Source: Lachnospiraceae bacterium (GTDB taxonomy: Bacteria > Bacillota > Clostridia > Lachnospirales > Lachnospiraceae). From it: a stretch of DNA of 64,000 nucleotides. Positions 16,297 through 24,622 of this stretch are shown here, piece after piece. The DNA is taken from positions 1 through 64,000 of the forward strand of contig JAFXQX010000036.1 of NCBI GenBank assembly GCA_017526745.1, given 5' to 3'. Position 1 is the first letter of the stretch. The number at the start of each line of letters is the position of its first letter. Below the pieces are notes generated by a model. The model saw nothing but the letters and a program-made list of their open reading frames with translations, ran no database searches and was not told the origin of the DNA. The translations under genes and the position numbers were made by a program.

Positions 16297-17883
16297 TCAT
16301 TCGTACGGGTAAGGGTCGGAGAATACCGGCTCAAAGTCCGAGAAAATATTCCGATCGAACACGAGGATATACAGACTGTCGTCGTATTTGATCTTGTCGA
16401 TCGCATTCGGAACGAGAGTATCCGCCACATATTCAAGTTCCTCTGAGCCGACAGTGACAAAATATTTATCCACGCCGGGAACATCAACGTATCCCGAAGG
16501 ATCCGACTGGTAATGCCTGACACCGTACCTTCCGTCCGGCCAGAACAGTATCGGACTGACCGTTATGGTGTTATCCGAAAGTACTGTCACGGCATTGGCC
16601 GTATTCCAGAAGCTTGAATATCCCCTTGTCAGGCCGTTCTCGCGGTATATCTCGATAAGCTTGTCGTTTTCGTTGGCGTTAAGTGCGGACGGGATCTGCT
16701 TGACCGTCAGCATGCATATGAAAGCGCTTGCCGCAAATACGGGAACGAGCAATATCACCCACCTGACATACAGCTTCTCTTTGAGCATGTACAGTATGTA
16801 GAGCATCGAAACGATGACCGAACAGCATACAAGGCCTGCAAGACGCCAGTTCGATACGAGGGCATAGCTTACCGAATACGTTACCATCGTCACAAAGAAC
16901 ATCAGGTGATAGAACAGTATCAGAAGCCTCAGAGGCCGGCTTGTTATCTTGCGGTATGATATTGCGGCAAATACCGGGATGATAAGAAGAAGCACAGCAA
17001 AAAAGTACAGGACGAGTATTCTGATCCCGTCAAATGTCATCATCGGCACATCGCCCGACGAACTGCCGGTCAGAACCTTTATCCATTCGAGAAGGAAGGG
17101 GCTCTGCTTCCATACCCATCCGTCCGAGGGCAGAAGTGCGGTTATCGAATCCTCGTATTCGCGGCTTCCGAAGAAGACCATCTTGATGACTGTCCCGGCA
17201 AGTCCTCCGGCACAGATGATACCTAGCTTCTTAATAAGATCCCTGTCGCCTTTAAGAGATATCGGTGTTTTGTCAAAGTATCTCTCAAGAACGAGAGACC
17301 CCGCAAAAGGGACAAAGAACAGCAGGACGGTCGCAATGCCGTTCGTACAGCATAGCATGCACCAGAGCGCGAGCAGTACGTACTTTTCCTTTTTAAGGAC
17401 CGCATATGCTATGCACATGAACACTATCGCCAGACTGTAATGGATGATATGACCGTAGAAGATCATTCTCGTTATCTGCGATGCGCACATGAGTATGCAG
17501 GTCAGGCCGGAAAGAGCAAATGACTCACCCCATGTACAGTCTGCCGAGCGCATGTAGATGAGAAGAGTTGCGGCGAAGATAAGCGCGAAAACAGTCATCC
17601 CCAGCTGGTGGGAAAAATAGGTAAGGCCGAACTTGGCCACGATCGGGATCATGAGCGGAATACCGGAGAAGGGCAGGAAGTATGCATACCAGTAATCCGG
17701 ATCATAAAAATGTCCGCTTGTTACGGAGGCGTTCGCCCACAGGATTGTATCGGTGTAGTCTGCGTTAAATTCCGCCCTGCATCGCCTCCAGAGGAAAAAG
17801 ATAACCACGAAAAGGCCCAGCACAAATATGCCAAGCCCTATCGCAGTCGTTATGAACTTTTCGTGTTTCTTCACAAAAGCCAT
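16297..17883 (-). CDS. Polytopic membrane protein, possible GT-C glycosyltransferase
   Basis: This 528-residue protein has an N-terminal helix, then an acidic loop (EFNADYTDTILWANAS) and about ten further membrane segments, ending in a soluble domain of about 120 residues. An acidic first extracytoplasmic loop and this topology resemble GT-C enzymes that transfer sugars from polyprenyl phosphates. No named family is recognised with confidence. It sits 12 bases after the chemoreceptor gene and 13 before the DUF6020-like gene, all on the minus strand. Confidence 0.6.
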   Translation of the reverse strand: MAFVKKHEKFITTAIGLGIFVLGLFVVIFFLWRRCRAEFNADYTDTILWANASVTSGHFYDPDYWYAYFLPFSGIPLMIPIVAKFGLTYFSHQLGMTVFALIFAATLLIYMRSADCTWGESFALSGLTCILMCASQITRMIFYGHIIHYSLAIVFMCIAYAVLKKEKYVLLALWCMLCCTNGIATVLLFFVPFAGSLVLERYFDKTPISLKGDRDLIKKLGIICAGGLAGTVIKMVFFGSREYEDSITALLPSDGWVWKQSPFLLEWIKVLTGSSSGDVPMMTFDGIRILVLYFFAVLLLIIPVFAAISYRKITSRPLRLLILFYHLMFFVTMVTYSVSYALVSNWRLAGLVCCSVIVSMLYILYMLKEKLYVRWVILLVPVFAASAFICMLTVKQIPSALNANENDKLIEIYRENGLTRGYSSFWNTANAVTVLSDNTITVSPILFWPDGRYGVRHYQSDPSGYVDVPGVDKYFVTVGSEELEYVADTLVPNAIDKIKYDDSLYILVFDRNIFSDFEPVFSDPYPYE

Positions 17884-17895
17884 TATAGTGATTCT

Positions 17896-20385
17896 TTACA
17901 GATTGAATTTATTGATTATATCGTTAAGGTCTGAGACTGCATCACGGCAGCTGCTCACCTTGTCGATACTGTCGATCGATTCGGATGCCATCTCGGTCGT
18001 TCTGTTTGCGATATCGACAACGCCGTGGCTGGTCTCCGAAACGTTTGAATCGATGCCCGAGATCGCTCCGGCGATCTTTTCGATATCGGATGTAAGGCTT
18101 CCGACGCTGGTGCGGATCTCATTCATGCTCTGGCCGAACGTTTCGGCATCATCCTTGTACTGAACGCTGACTTTGCCGAATTCCTGATAATCGGACAGAA
18201 CGTTTGTCTCGAGGAAGGAAGTCGTCTGAGTCAGGCAGTCAGACAACTGTCCGACCGCATCGTTGACTTCGTTAACGATACCGCCGATGTTTGTAACGGC
18301 TTCGGACGTCTGGTTTGCAAGGTTTCCGATCTCGGTCGCAACAACCGCAAATCCTCGGCCGGCTTCACCGGCCCTTGCAGCCTCGATCGAAGCATTGAGC
18401 GCCAGGAGCGATGTCTGTGATGATATTGCCATGATCGTTCCGGTAAGCTCGTTGATCTTGTTGACCGCCTGGGAGGCGCCTATTGCTTCTTCGGATTTCT
18501 GCTTGACGCTCTCATACATATCCATTGTCTTGCGGCTGGCGATCTCGGTCGTCTCGGCAAGCTCATTTGCACGTCTTACGACTTCATCGGACAGCTTGGT
18601 ACCTTCGTCAGCAAGCCTGTCGATATCCTGCGCATTTGTCTGAACGTTTGTGACGTTTGCCGCGATCGTGGACGTGGTTGCGGCAGTTTCTTCCATACCT
18701 GCGGCAAGATTCTCGGTTGTAGCCGAGTTGTCCTCGCATATGTTTCCGACCTTGTCGATCGTAGCCTGAAGCATGTTGACGTTCGTATCTATGCTCGAGC
18801 CCGCGCGCGATATCATCGTTACCATGTCGCGCAGATTCTGGCGTGTTACCGAAAGCGCCCTTGCTATGATACCGATCTCATCCGACCTTCTCTCAAGCCG
18901 TGCGGATTCGGCGTCTTCCGAAAAATCATAATTTGCGGTCTTGTTGATGACCGGTACGAGGTGCTCGAGAGGCCTGAGCATGATCATCGTAAAGAATGCA
19001 ACGAGTACTACCGAGATGATAAGGAAGATGATCCCTATGACGATCAGCATCGTGCTCATCCTGTCAACGCTTGCCATCATCGCATCCCTGTCGGCCGTAA
19101 CGATAACGATGTTGCCGGCCTCGGTGAACGCATATCCGGCCACCTTATCGGAGCCCTTGTATTCGTATGTGCATGATCCGTCGGGAACGGTCTTGCCTGC
19201 GGCAAGATCCGCAACTATACCCTTAACGGCTGCATTTTCAACCGGATTGCCTATCTTGGAAGCGTCCTTGTGATAGAGCATCGTGCCGTCGGGCGATACC
19301 ATGTATGCATAGGATCCTTCGACACCGGACATTTCGATCTGGCCGATAAGCTTGTCATAGTCGATCCTGATCAGCTTGTCATGATCCGCAGTAACGAGAA
19401 CTATGTTACCCGTGTCCGTAAATGAATAGCCGGCAAGCTTTAATGCACCCTTGTATTCGTAAATGACGAATCCGTCCTCAACGGTCTTGCCTGCGGCAAG
19501 ATCCGCAACTATACCCTTAACGGCTGCATTTTCAACCGGCTGACCGATCTTCTCGGGAGTAGGATGCCAGAGCATCGTGCCGTCGGGCGATACCATATAA
19601 GCGTAGGAACCGTCTACGCCGTCGATCGTTATGTTTCCGAGAAGAGTATCATAGTCTATCTTCATGAACTCGTCGTAGTCGGCAGTGACTATAACGATGT
19701 TTCCGTTTGATGTGAACGCGTAGCCGGCAAGCTTTAACGCATCCTTATATTCATACAGGACCGAGCCGTTTTCAACACTCTTGCCTGCTTTAAGATCTTC
19801 AACGATACCTTTGACAGCTGCATTTTCCACGGGCTTTCCGATCTTGTCGGCTGTCGGATGCCAAAGCATCGTACCGCCGGGAGATACCATATATGCGTAT
19901 GAGCCTTCAACTCCGAGAATGTGAACACTGTTAAGTACCCAGCCCACATTGCCTCCGTCTTCACCGCCGGATGCCAGGTTTACGCTCTTTGCAGCTTCTT
20001 CCGCAAGATTCTGGGCGTATGATTTGTATACGGTCTCACCGAACAGCCTTGAGAAGTTGATCGAGACGGCAGCTTCTTCAGCGAGGTTCTTGGCGTATCC
20101 GCCGTATGCCTGCTCACCGAACTGCGTTGCAAAATCAACACCCTGTGCGGCTTCTTCCGCAAGGTTCTGCGAATAGTTGAGGTATGTCTCCTCCATCGCG
20201 GATGCTGCACGGTTCTTCGCAACTATGATAAGCACGAGTACCGATACGAACACGATACCGCTTATCAGAAGCGTGATCTTGGAACTGAGCTTGTCAAATA
20301 TCGCAAGCTTTTTTGCAGACCTGCCCTTCTGCTGCTCTGCCTTTTGCCCTATGGCAGAACTGTGTTTTTTTGGATCAGTAGCCAT
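17896..20385 (-). CDS. Methyl-accepting chemotaxis protein with triplicated Cache-like sensor
   Basis: This 829-residue receptor has a first membrane helix at about 32-57, then three copies of a 26-residue helical unit beginning NLAEEAA (from about 73, 99 and 125). Three copies of a 98-residue sensor module follow, starting near 155, 253 and 351, each with GSYAYMVSP and [11 protein letters not shown]. Then come a second helix (about 437-465), a HAMP-like region and the signalling domain with [14 protein letters not shown]. The other chemoreceptor here (33299) has only one sensor copy. The start is ATG 20385, nine bases after GGAGGG; an upstream TTG at 20400 overlaps that site. It heads the minus-strand operon down to 13550. 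Confidence 0.93.
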   Translation of the reverse strand: MATDPKKHSSAIGQKAEQQKGRSAKKLAIFDKLSSKITLLISGIVFVSVLVLIIVAKNRAASAMEETYLNYSQNLAEEAAQGVDFATQFGEQAYGGYAKNLAEEAAVSINFSRLFGETVYKSYAQNLAEEAAKSVNLASGGEDGGNVGWVLNSVHILGVEGSYAYMVSPGGTMLWHPTADKIGKPVENAAVKGIVEDLKAGKSVENGSVLYEYKDALKLAGYAFTSNGNIVIVTADYDEFMKIDYDTLLGNITIDGVDGSYAYMVSPDGTMLWHPTPEKIGQPVENAAVKGIVADLAAGKTVEDGFVIYEYKGALKLAGYSFTDTGNIVLVTADHDKLIRIDYDKLIGQIEMSGVEGSYAYMVSPDGTMLYHKDASKIGNPVENAAVKGIVADLAAGKTVPDGSCTYEYKGSDKVAGYAFTEAGNIVIVTADRDAMMASVDRMSTMLIVIGIIFLIISVVLVAFFTMIMLRPLEHLVPVINKTANYDFSEDAESARLERRSDEIGIIARALSVTRQNLRDMVTMISRAGSSIDTNVNMLQATIDKVGNICEDNSATTENLAAGMEETAATTSTIAANVTNVQTNAQDIDRLADEGTKLSDEVVRRANELAETTEIASRKTMDMYESVKQKSEEAIGASQAVNKINELTGTIMAISSQTSLLALNASIEAARAGEAGRGFAVVATEIGNLANQTSEAVTNIGGIVNEVNDAVGQLSDCLTQTTSFLETNVLSDYQEFGKVSVQYKDDAETFGQSMNEIRTSVGSLTSDIEKIAGAISGIDSNVSETSHGVVDIANRTTEMASESIDSIDKVSSCRDAVSDLNDIINKFNL

Positions 20386-20500
20386 TGTTATACCCTCCAA
20401 TAAGATCAGAAAGATCTGATATGATTTTTCATTTTATCATAACCGCGGGCCAAAATCATCCTTTATCGGGGATTTACGGGTGATTTTGCCATGTTTTTTC

Positions 20501-20530
20501 TTGCTTTTTGGGGAAATTGATTGCTATAAT
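20501..20530 (+). promoter_or_regulatory. Promoter for the carboxymuconolactone-decarboxylase-like gene
   Basis: TTGCTT (20501-20506) and TATAAT (20525-20530) are 18 bases apart, about 40 bases before the start codon. In the same gap, on the minus side, ATCAGA/TCTGAT (20405-20420) forms a small hairpin just ahead of the chemoreceptor ribosome binding site. Confidence 0.6.
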
Positions 20531-20571
20531 CCTTTGTGGGCGTACATTTACGGCGTGCGAAGGAGAAGACT

Positions 20572-21063
20572 ATGAATTTTGAATTATGGCTTTTTTCGAT
20601 CAAGCGGCTCGCACAGACAATGGATGCGGCAAAGCTTATCTATGACGGATTAAGTAAGGAAGAACAGGAAGAATTAAAGAAAGAGTACGAGGCGTATGTC
20701 GGAAATACATCCGGCTCTGTCGCAGCTGCGCATGATCCGCATGAAAGGATAGTTCAGACTGCGGGCAGGGACAACCTCGGAAGTTTTGCCCCCGAGTTTG
20801 CTCGCTTTAACGATGATATCCTTTTCGGCGAGAACTGGAACAATGCGGACATCGATCTGAAGACCAGATCGATAGTGACCGTGGTTGTTCTCATAGCTCA
20901 GGGCATTACGGACAGCTCGCTCCGCTTTCACATATTAAATGCCAAAAATCACGGGGTCACTCAGAAGGAGATGGCAGCAGTGATCACCCATGCCGCATTT
21001 TATGCGGGATGGCCCAAAGCCTGGGCGGCTTTTAATATCGCGCAGGAAGTTTACAGTTCGTAG
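20572..21063 (+). CDS. Carboxymuconolactone decarboxylase-like protein
   Basis: This 163-residue protein has the AhpD/CMD helical fold in its second half. LKTRSIVTVVVLIAQGITDS...HILNAKNHGVTQKEMAAVITHAAFYAGWPKA follows the pattern of the family. The CxxC pair of the alkylhydroperoxidase AhpD is absent, so a peroxidase role is unlikely. Members without cysteines act as decarboxylases or have unknown roles. The start is ATG 20572 with AAGGAG upstream. The last 13 bases overlap the tail of the convergent Dabb-domain gene. Confidence 0.82.
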   Translation: MNFELWLFSIKRLAQTMDAAKLIYDGLSKEEQEELKKEYEAYVGNTSGSVAAAHDPHERIVQTAGRDNLGSFAPEFARFNDDILFGENWNNADIDLKTRSIVTVVVLIAQGITDSSLRFHILNAKNHGVTQKEMAAVITHAAFYAGWPKAWAAFNIAQEVYSS

Positions 21064-21353
21064 TCAAGACAGCTTCTGATCTTTACAAAGGGCCGTACTT
21101 TCGAATCTGCAACGGCGACGTGAGCCGGATGCGTTGAATATCCTTTTAATGCTTCCGGGCTCTCAAATGTTGAATCGAGCATCAGATCCGCATTTGACGA
21201 ATCAAGACGGCCGGTGACCACTTTGATATCGATTATCCCGGGGACCTTTCCGGCAAGTCCTTCAAGCCCTTCTTTGATACCTGTTTTTATGGCATCCTTT
21301 TCTTCTTTTGAATATTCGTCCTTTAATGTCCACAGTATAACGTGTTTGACCAT
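21051..21353 (-). CDS. Dabb (stress-responsive A/B barrel) domain protein
   Basis: This 100-residue protein begins MVKHVILWTLKDEYS and continues with a dimeric alpha/beta-barrel domain, including VPGIIDIKVV and STFESPEALKGYSTHPAHVAVADS. This is the pattern of stress-responsive A/B-barrel (Dabb) proteins. Family roles range from plant stress proteins to bacterial proteins of unknown activity. The start is ATG 21353 with AAGGAG on the minus strand; a longer reading frame to 21419 lacks support. A minus-strand promoter lies at 21411-21440. Confidence 0.85.
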   Translation of the reverse strand: MVKHVILWTLKDEYSKEEKDAIKTGIKEGLEGLAGKVPGIIDIKVVTGRLDSSNADLMLDSTFESPEALKGYSTHPAHVAVADSKVRPFVKIRSCLDYEL

Positions 21354-21410
21354 GACCGCTCCTTTCGTGATCTGCTTCTTTTGCGAATGGTTTAATGGTT
21401 TTTCCGCCTG

Positions 21411-21440
21411 ATTATACAATAATTCTCAGCTGTGGGGCAA
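21411..21440 (-). promoter_or_regulatory. Promoter for the Dabb gene
   Basis: On the minus strand, TTGCCC (plus 21435-21440) and TATAAT (plus 21411-21416) are 18 bases apart. The region overlaps the divergent promoter of the GGDEF gene. Confidence 0.55.
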
Positions 21441-21451
21441 TGTGTTATAAT
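21423..21451 (+). promoter_or_regulatory. Promoter for the GGDEF gene
   Basis: TTCTCA (21423-21428) and TATAAT (21446-21451) have a 17-base spacer, 26 bases ahead of the start codon. It is interleaved with the divergent Dabb promoter. Confidence 0.5.
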
Positions 21452-21476
21452 GTATTGATCGTTTGGGAGAAAGATA

Positions 21477-23123
21477 ATGTATTACGCAAGTTTCGGGCTT
21501 CTGTCCCTGATACTTCACATTATAATCAATAACGAGATACTGCGGACAAAGGCCGATGATATAGATACCGTATCAATGAAGCGATACAGGAAGTTCCTCT
21601 ATATCATCATGGTCTATTACATCACCGACATTCTCTGGGGGATCCTGACTGAGTCGCACATAGTATGGCTGGCTTATGCCGATACGGTTCTGTATTTTCT
21701 GTCCATGGCGATGTCCGTGCTTATGTGGATCCGCTTTGTAGTCGAATACCTCGGAAGAGTGGGTGCCAAGAGTACCAGCCTTATCTATGCCGGATGGGTG
21801 ATCTTTTTCTTTTCGGTCATAAGCCTTCTGGTGAATTTTTTCAATCCGATCATTTTTACGATCGATGCCGAAAGGGGATATGTTCCCGGAGCAGCCAGAT
21901 ACATGATATTCATTATACTGTTCCTGCTCCAGGTCGTTTTGTCGCTGTACTCGGTCATTGTATCTTTAAGGTCCGAGGGCAAGGACAGGATCCATTACGG
22001 TACCGTTGCGGCATCGGGGACAGGGATGGCGGTCTTTATAATACTCCAGACGCTTTATCCGCTTCTTCCGTTCTATGCGGTCGGATGTCTTGTCTCGACA
22101 TGCCTTATCCATGTATTTGTCGAGGGCGACGAGAAGCAGGAGATGGATGCCAGACTTCAGATGGTAGAGAAGAAGGCAAAGACCGAGGAGATGAAGAACA
22201 TCACTTTCGGACAGATAGCCGAGAGCCTTGCATCAAACTATGATGCGATATACTATGTGAACGCCGAAAACGGGAAATATGCGGGATACAGTTCCAAGAA
22301 CGCATACGGCGGCCTTGCCATAGACAGGACAGGGGATGATTTTTTCGGGGATTCAAAGAAGAACATGTTCCGCATCATCCATCCTCATGACCGGGCAAGG
22401 ATATCCGAGATAATGAACCATGATTATCTCCTTACCGCTCTTGAAGACAGAAAGATGTTCACGGCGGATTATCGTATAATGATCGGAGAACTGGCTTGCC
22501 ATACGAGAATGTCGGTCAGAAAGACCAGTAATTCGGACCATTTCATCATCGGTGTGGAGAACATCGACGATGAGATCAGAAAAGAACACGAGCATGTCCA
22601 GGCCCTTAATACCGAACGCGAACTTGCAAGACGTGACGAACTGACCGGAACTAGGAACAAGACCGCATATCTCGAACTTGAGCAGAGCCTGCAAAAGAGC
22701 ATTGAATCAGGACTTGAACAACCTGCATTCGCGATCGCCATATTTGATATAAACGACCTTAAGAAGATTAATGACGGGGACGGCCACAAGGCCGGAGACG
22801 ACTACATAAAGAGTGCGGCAAAGCTTATATGCGATACGTTCGATCACAGCCCGGTATTTCGTATCGGCGGGGACGAATTCGTCATATTCATGCAGGGTGA
22901 CGATTACGACGACAGAGATGATCTTATGCTGCATTTTCACGAGGAGATACTTGAGAACATATTGAACGATCACGGACCCGTGATCGCTTCCGGAATGGCC
23001 GAATACATCCCGGGACAGGATACGGCCGTTTCGGATGTGTTCAAAAGAGCTGATGAAAACATGTATAATGACAAGCGTGACCTGAAGAGGAGTTCCGGAG
23101 GATACATGGCTGCGATCAGGTGA
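21477..23123 (+). CDS. Membrane-bound diguanylate cyclase (PAS-GGDEF)
   Basis: The 548-residue protein starts with about seven hydrophobic segments (residues 1-220). A coiled linker and a PAS-like region follow (about 255-365, with IIHPHDRARISEIM), then a GGDEF domain. The active-site motif is intact: GGDEF at residues 464-468, preceded by RRDELTGTRNKTAY. It is therefore likely to make c-di-GMP from GTP in response to a membrane or PAS-sensed signal. I do not see the usual RxxD inhibitory site. It lies 24 bases upstream of metF on the same strand, so the methionine genes may be read from its promoter as well. Confidence 0.93.
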   Translation: MYYASFGLLSLILHIIINNEILRTKADDIDTVSMKRYRKFLYIIMVYYITDILWGILTESHIVWLAYADTVLYFLSMAMSVLMWIRFVVEYLGRVGAKSTSLIYAGWVIFFFSVISLLVNFFNPIIFTIDAERGYVPGAARYMIFIILFLLQVVLSLYSVIVSLRSEGKDRIHYGTVAASGTGMAVFIILQTLYPLLPFYAVGCLVSTCLIHVFVEGDEKQEMDARLQMVEKKAKTEEMKNITFGQIAESLASNYDAIYYVNAENGKYAGYSSKNAYGGLAIDRTGDDFFGDSKKNMFRIIHPHDRARISEIMNHDYLLTALEDRKMFTADYRIMIGELACHTRMSVRKTSNSDHFIIGVENIDDEIRKEHEHVQALNTERELARRDELTGTRNKTAYLELEQSLQKSIESGLEQPAFAIAIFDINDLKKINDGDGHKAGDDYIKSAAKLICDTFDHSPVFRIGGDEFVIFMQGDDYDDRDDLMLHFHEEILENILNDHGPVIASGMAEYIPGQDTAVSDVFKRADENMYNDKRDLKRSSGGYMAAIR

Positions 23124-23147
23124 ACCACACTGCCCAAGGAGACAGAT

Positions 23148-24026
23148 ATGAAGATATCGGAATTATTAAAAGAATCAAAAAAAAGAATGTCGTTCGAGGT
23201 CTTTCCTCCCAAAACGGATGACAGATACGAGAGCGTAAAAAGTGCGGCAAGTTCCATCGCCTCGCTGCATCCCGCATTTATGTCGGTGACCTATGGTGCC
23301 GGCGGCGGAACGAGCAGATACACGCTTGATATCGCCAAGGAGATCCAGGGTTCTTACGATGTCCCGTCTCTTGCCCACCTTACATGCGTCAATTCAACAA
23401 AAGAGACGGTAAAGGACCGCATTAAGGATATCAGGGAATCCGGGATAAAGAATATCATGGCCCTTCGGGGGGATCTTACCGAGGAGATGAAGCAGAAGGA
23501 CAGGAGCACCTGGGACTACCGCCATGCGATCGAACTGATCAGACAGATCAGGGAATACGGTGATGATTTCTGTATAGGCGCCGCATGTTATCCCGAGGTA
23601 CATCCGGAAAGCACCGACCAGAAAGAGGATATAAAACATCTGAAGGAAAAGGTCGATGCAGGGGCTGATTTTCTGACGACCCAGATGTTCTTCGACAACA
23701 ATCTGTTCTATAATTTTTTGTATAAGATAAGGGAAGCCGGCATAACATGTCCCGTTATCCCGGGTATCATGCCGATAACGAACGCCTCCCAGGTAAAGCG
23801 TGCCATCGAACTGTCGGGGTCCTTTGTGCCGCAGCGTTTCAAGAGCCTCGTGGATGCATTCGGATCCGATCCGTCCGCCATGCACCAGGCGGGGATAATA
23901 TATGCCACGGACCAGATCATAGATCTTTATGCGAACGGCATTAAGCTCGTTCATGTTTATTCGATGAACAAGTTTTCCGTTGCAAAAGCGATTAAGGATA
24001 ATCTGTCGGAAATACTGGAAAAATGA
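23148..24026 (+). CDS. metF: Methylenetetrahydrofolate reductase
   Basis: MetF reduces 5,10-methylene-THF to 5-methyl-THF, the methyl donor for MetH. The 292-residue protein shows the family's FEVFPPKT start, the motif SVTYGAGG near residue 47, LTCVN, ALRGD and TQMFFDN, all along one TIM barrel. It is followed with four-base overlaps by the activation-domain gene and metH, giving a compact methyl-transfer module. AAGGAG precedes the ATG. There is no SAM or B12 riboswitch in the 24-base gap upstream. Confidence 0.96.
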   Translation: MKISELLKESKKRMSFEVFPPKTDDRYESVKSAASSIASLHPAFMSVTYGAGGGTSRYTLDIAKEIQGSYDVPSLAHLTCVNSTKETVKDRIKDIRESGIKNIMALRGDLTEEMKQKDRSTWDYRHAIELIRQIREYGDDFCIGAACYPEVHPESTDQKEDIKHLKEKVDAGADFLTTQMFFDNNLFYNFLYKIREAGITCPVIPGIMPITNASQVKRAIELSGSFVPQRFKSLVDAFGSDPSAMHQAGIIYATDQIIDLYANGIKLVHVYSMNKFSVAKAIKDNLSEILEK

Positions 24027-24622
24027 CGGGACATGCAGGGATAAGATCATTTGAAGAACCGGATTTTGTCCGGCGGGAGATACTCCGGTACGCGATGTGT
24101 CCCGGATGCGATGAGCCGAAGATGCTCGACCTTATGGAAGAGTGCATCAAAGAATGCCGCGAGTTTGCTTCCTTTTCCTACAGGGTCTCGTACTGTGTGC
24201 TGAACGCAGTGACCGTCGATGACGAAAACGGACAGATCGATCTTGAGCATATCAGGGTCACAAGCCGAGATCTTGCAAAAAACCTGAAAGGATGCGACAG
24301 GGTAGTTGTGTTTGCGGCAACGATCGGGCCCGGCATAGACCGGCTCATCAAAAAGCATTCCAAGCTCGATCCGGTAAGAGCGCTTTTTATGCAGGCGATC
24401 GGTGCCGAAAGAGCGGAGACGATGTGCAATCTGTTCTGCTCATCATTCCCCGAAAAACTCCGCCCGCGATTTTCGCCGGGGTTCGGCGACCTTACGCTTT
24501 CGGTACAGCCGGAAGTGCTGCGTGTCACAAACGCAAAAAAGAATCTTGCCATAACGCTCGATGACGGATATCTGATGTCACCGAGCAAATCCGTTACGGC
24601 ATTTGCAGGTATTGATAAATGA
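24023..24622 (+). CDS. Stand-alone methionine synthase activation-domain protein
   Basis: This 199-residue protein resembles the C-terminal activation domain of cobalamin-dependent methionine synthase, including FAATIGPGIDRLI and RFSPGFGDLTLSVQPEV. In MetH this domain binds SAM to reductively remethylate cob(II)alamin. The downstream MetH lacks the domain, so this protein is presumably its separate reactivation factor. It overlaps metF and metH by four bases each. The split arrangement is known in Clostridia and some other anaerobes. Confidence 0.9.
   Translation: MTGHAGIRSFEEPDFVRREILRYAMCPGCDEPKMLDLMEECIKECREFASFSYRVSYCVLNAVTVDDENGQIDLEHIRVTSRDLAKNLKGCDRVVVFAATIGPGIDRLIKKHSKLDPVRALFMQAIGAERAETMCNLFCSSFPEKLRPRFSPGFGDLTLSVQPEVLRVTNAKKNLAITLDDGYLMSPSKSVTAFAGIDK

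Noticed and set aside
20386-20571. Flagellar sigma-factor promoter for the triplicated-sensor chemoreceptor
   Set aside because: I looked for TAAA-N15-GCCGATAA on the minus strand and found only partial matches at wrong spacing.
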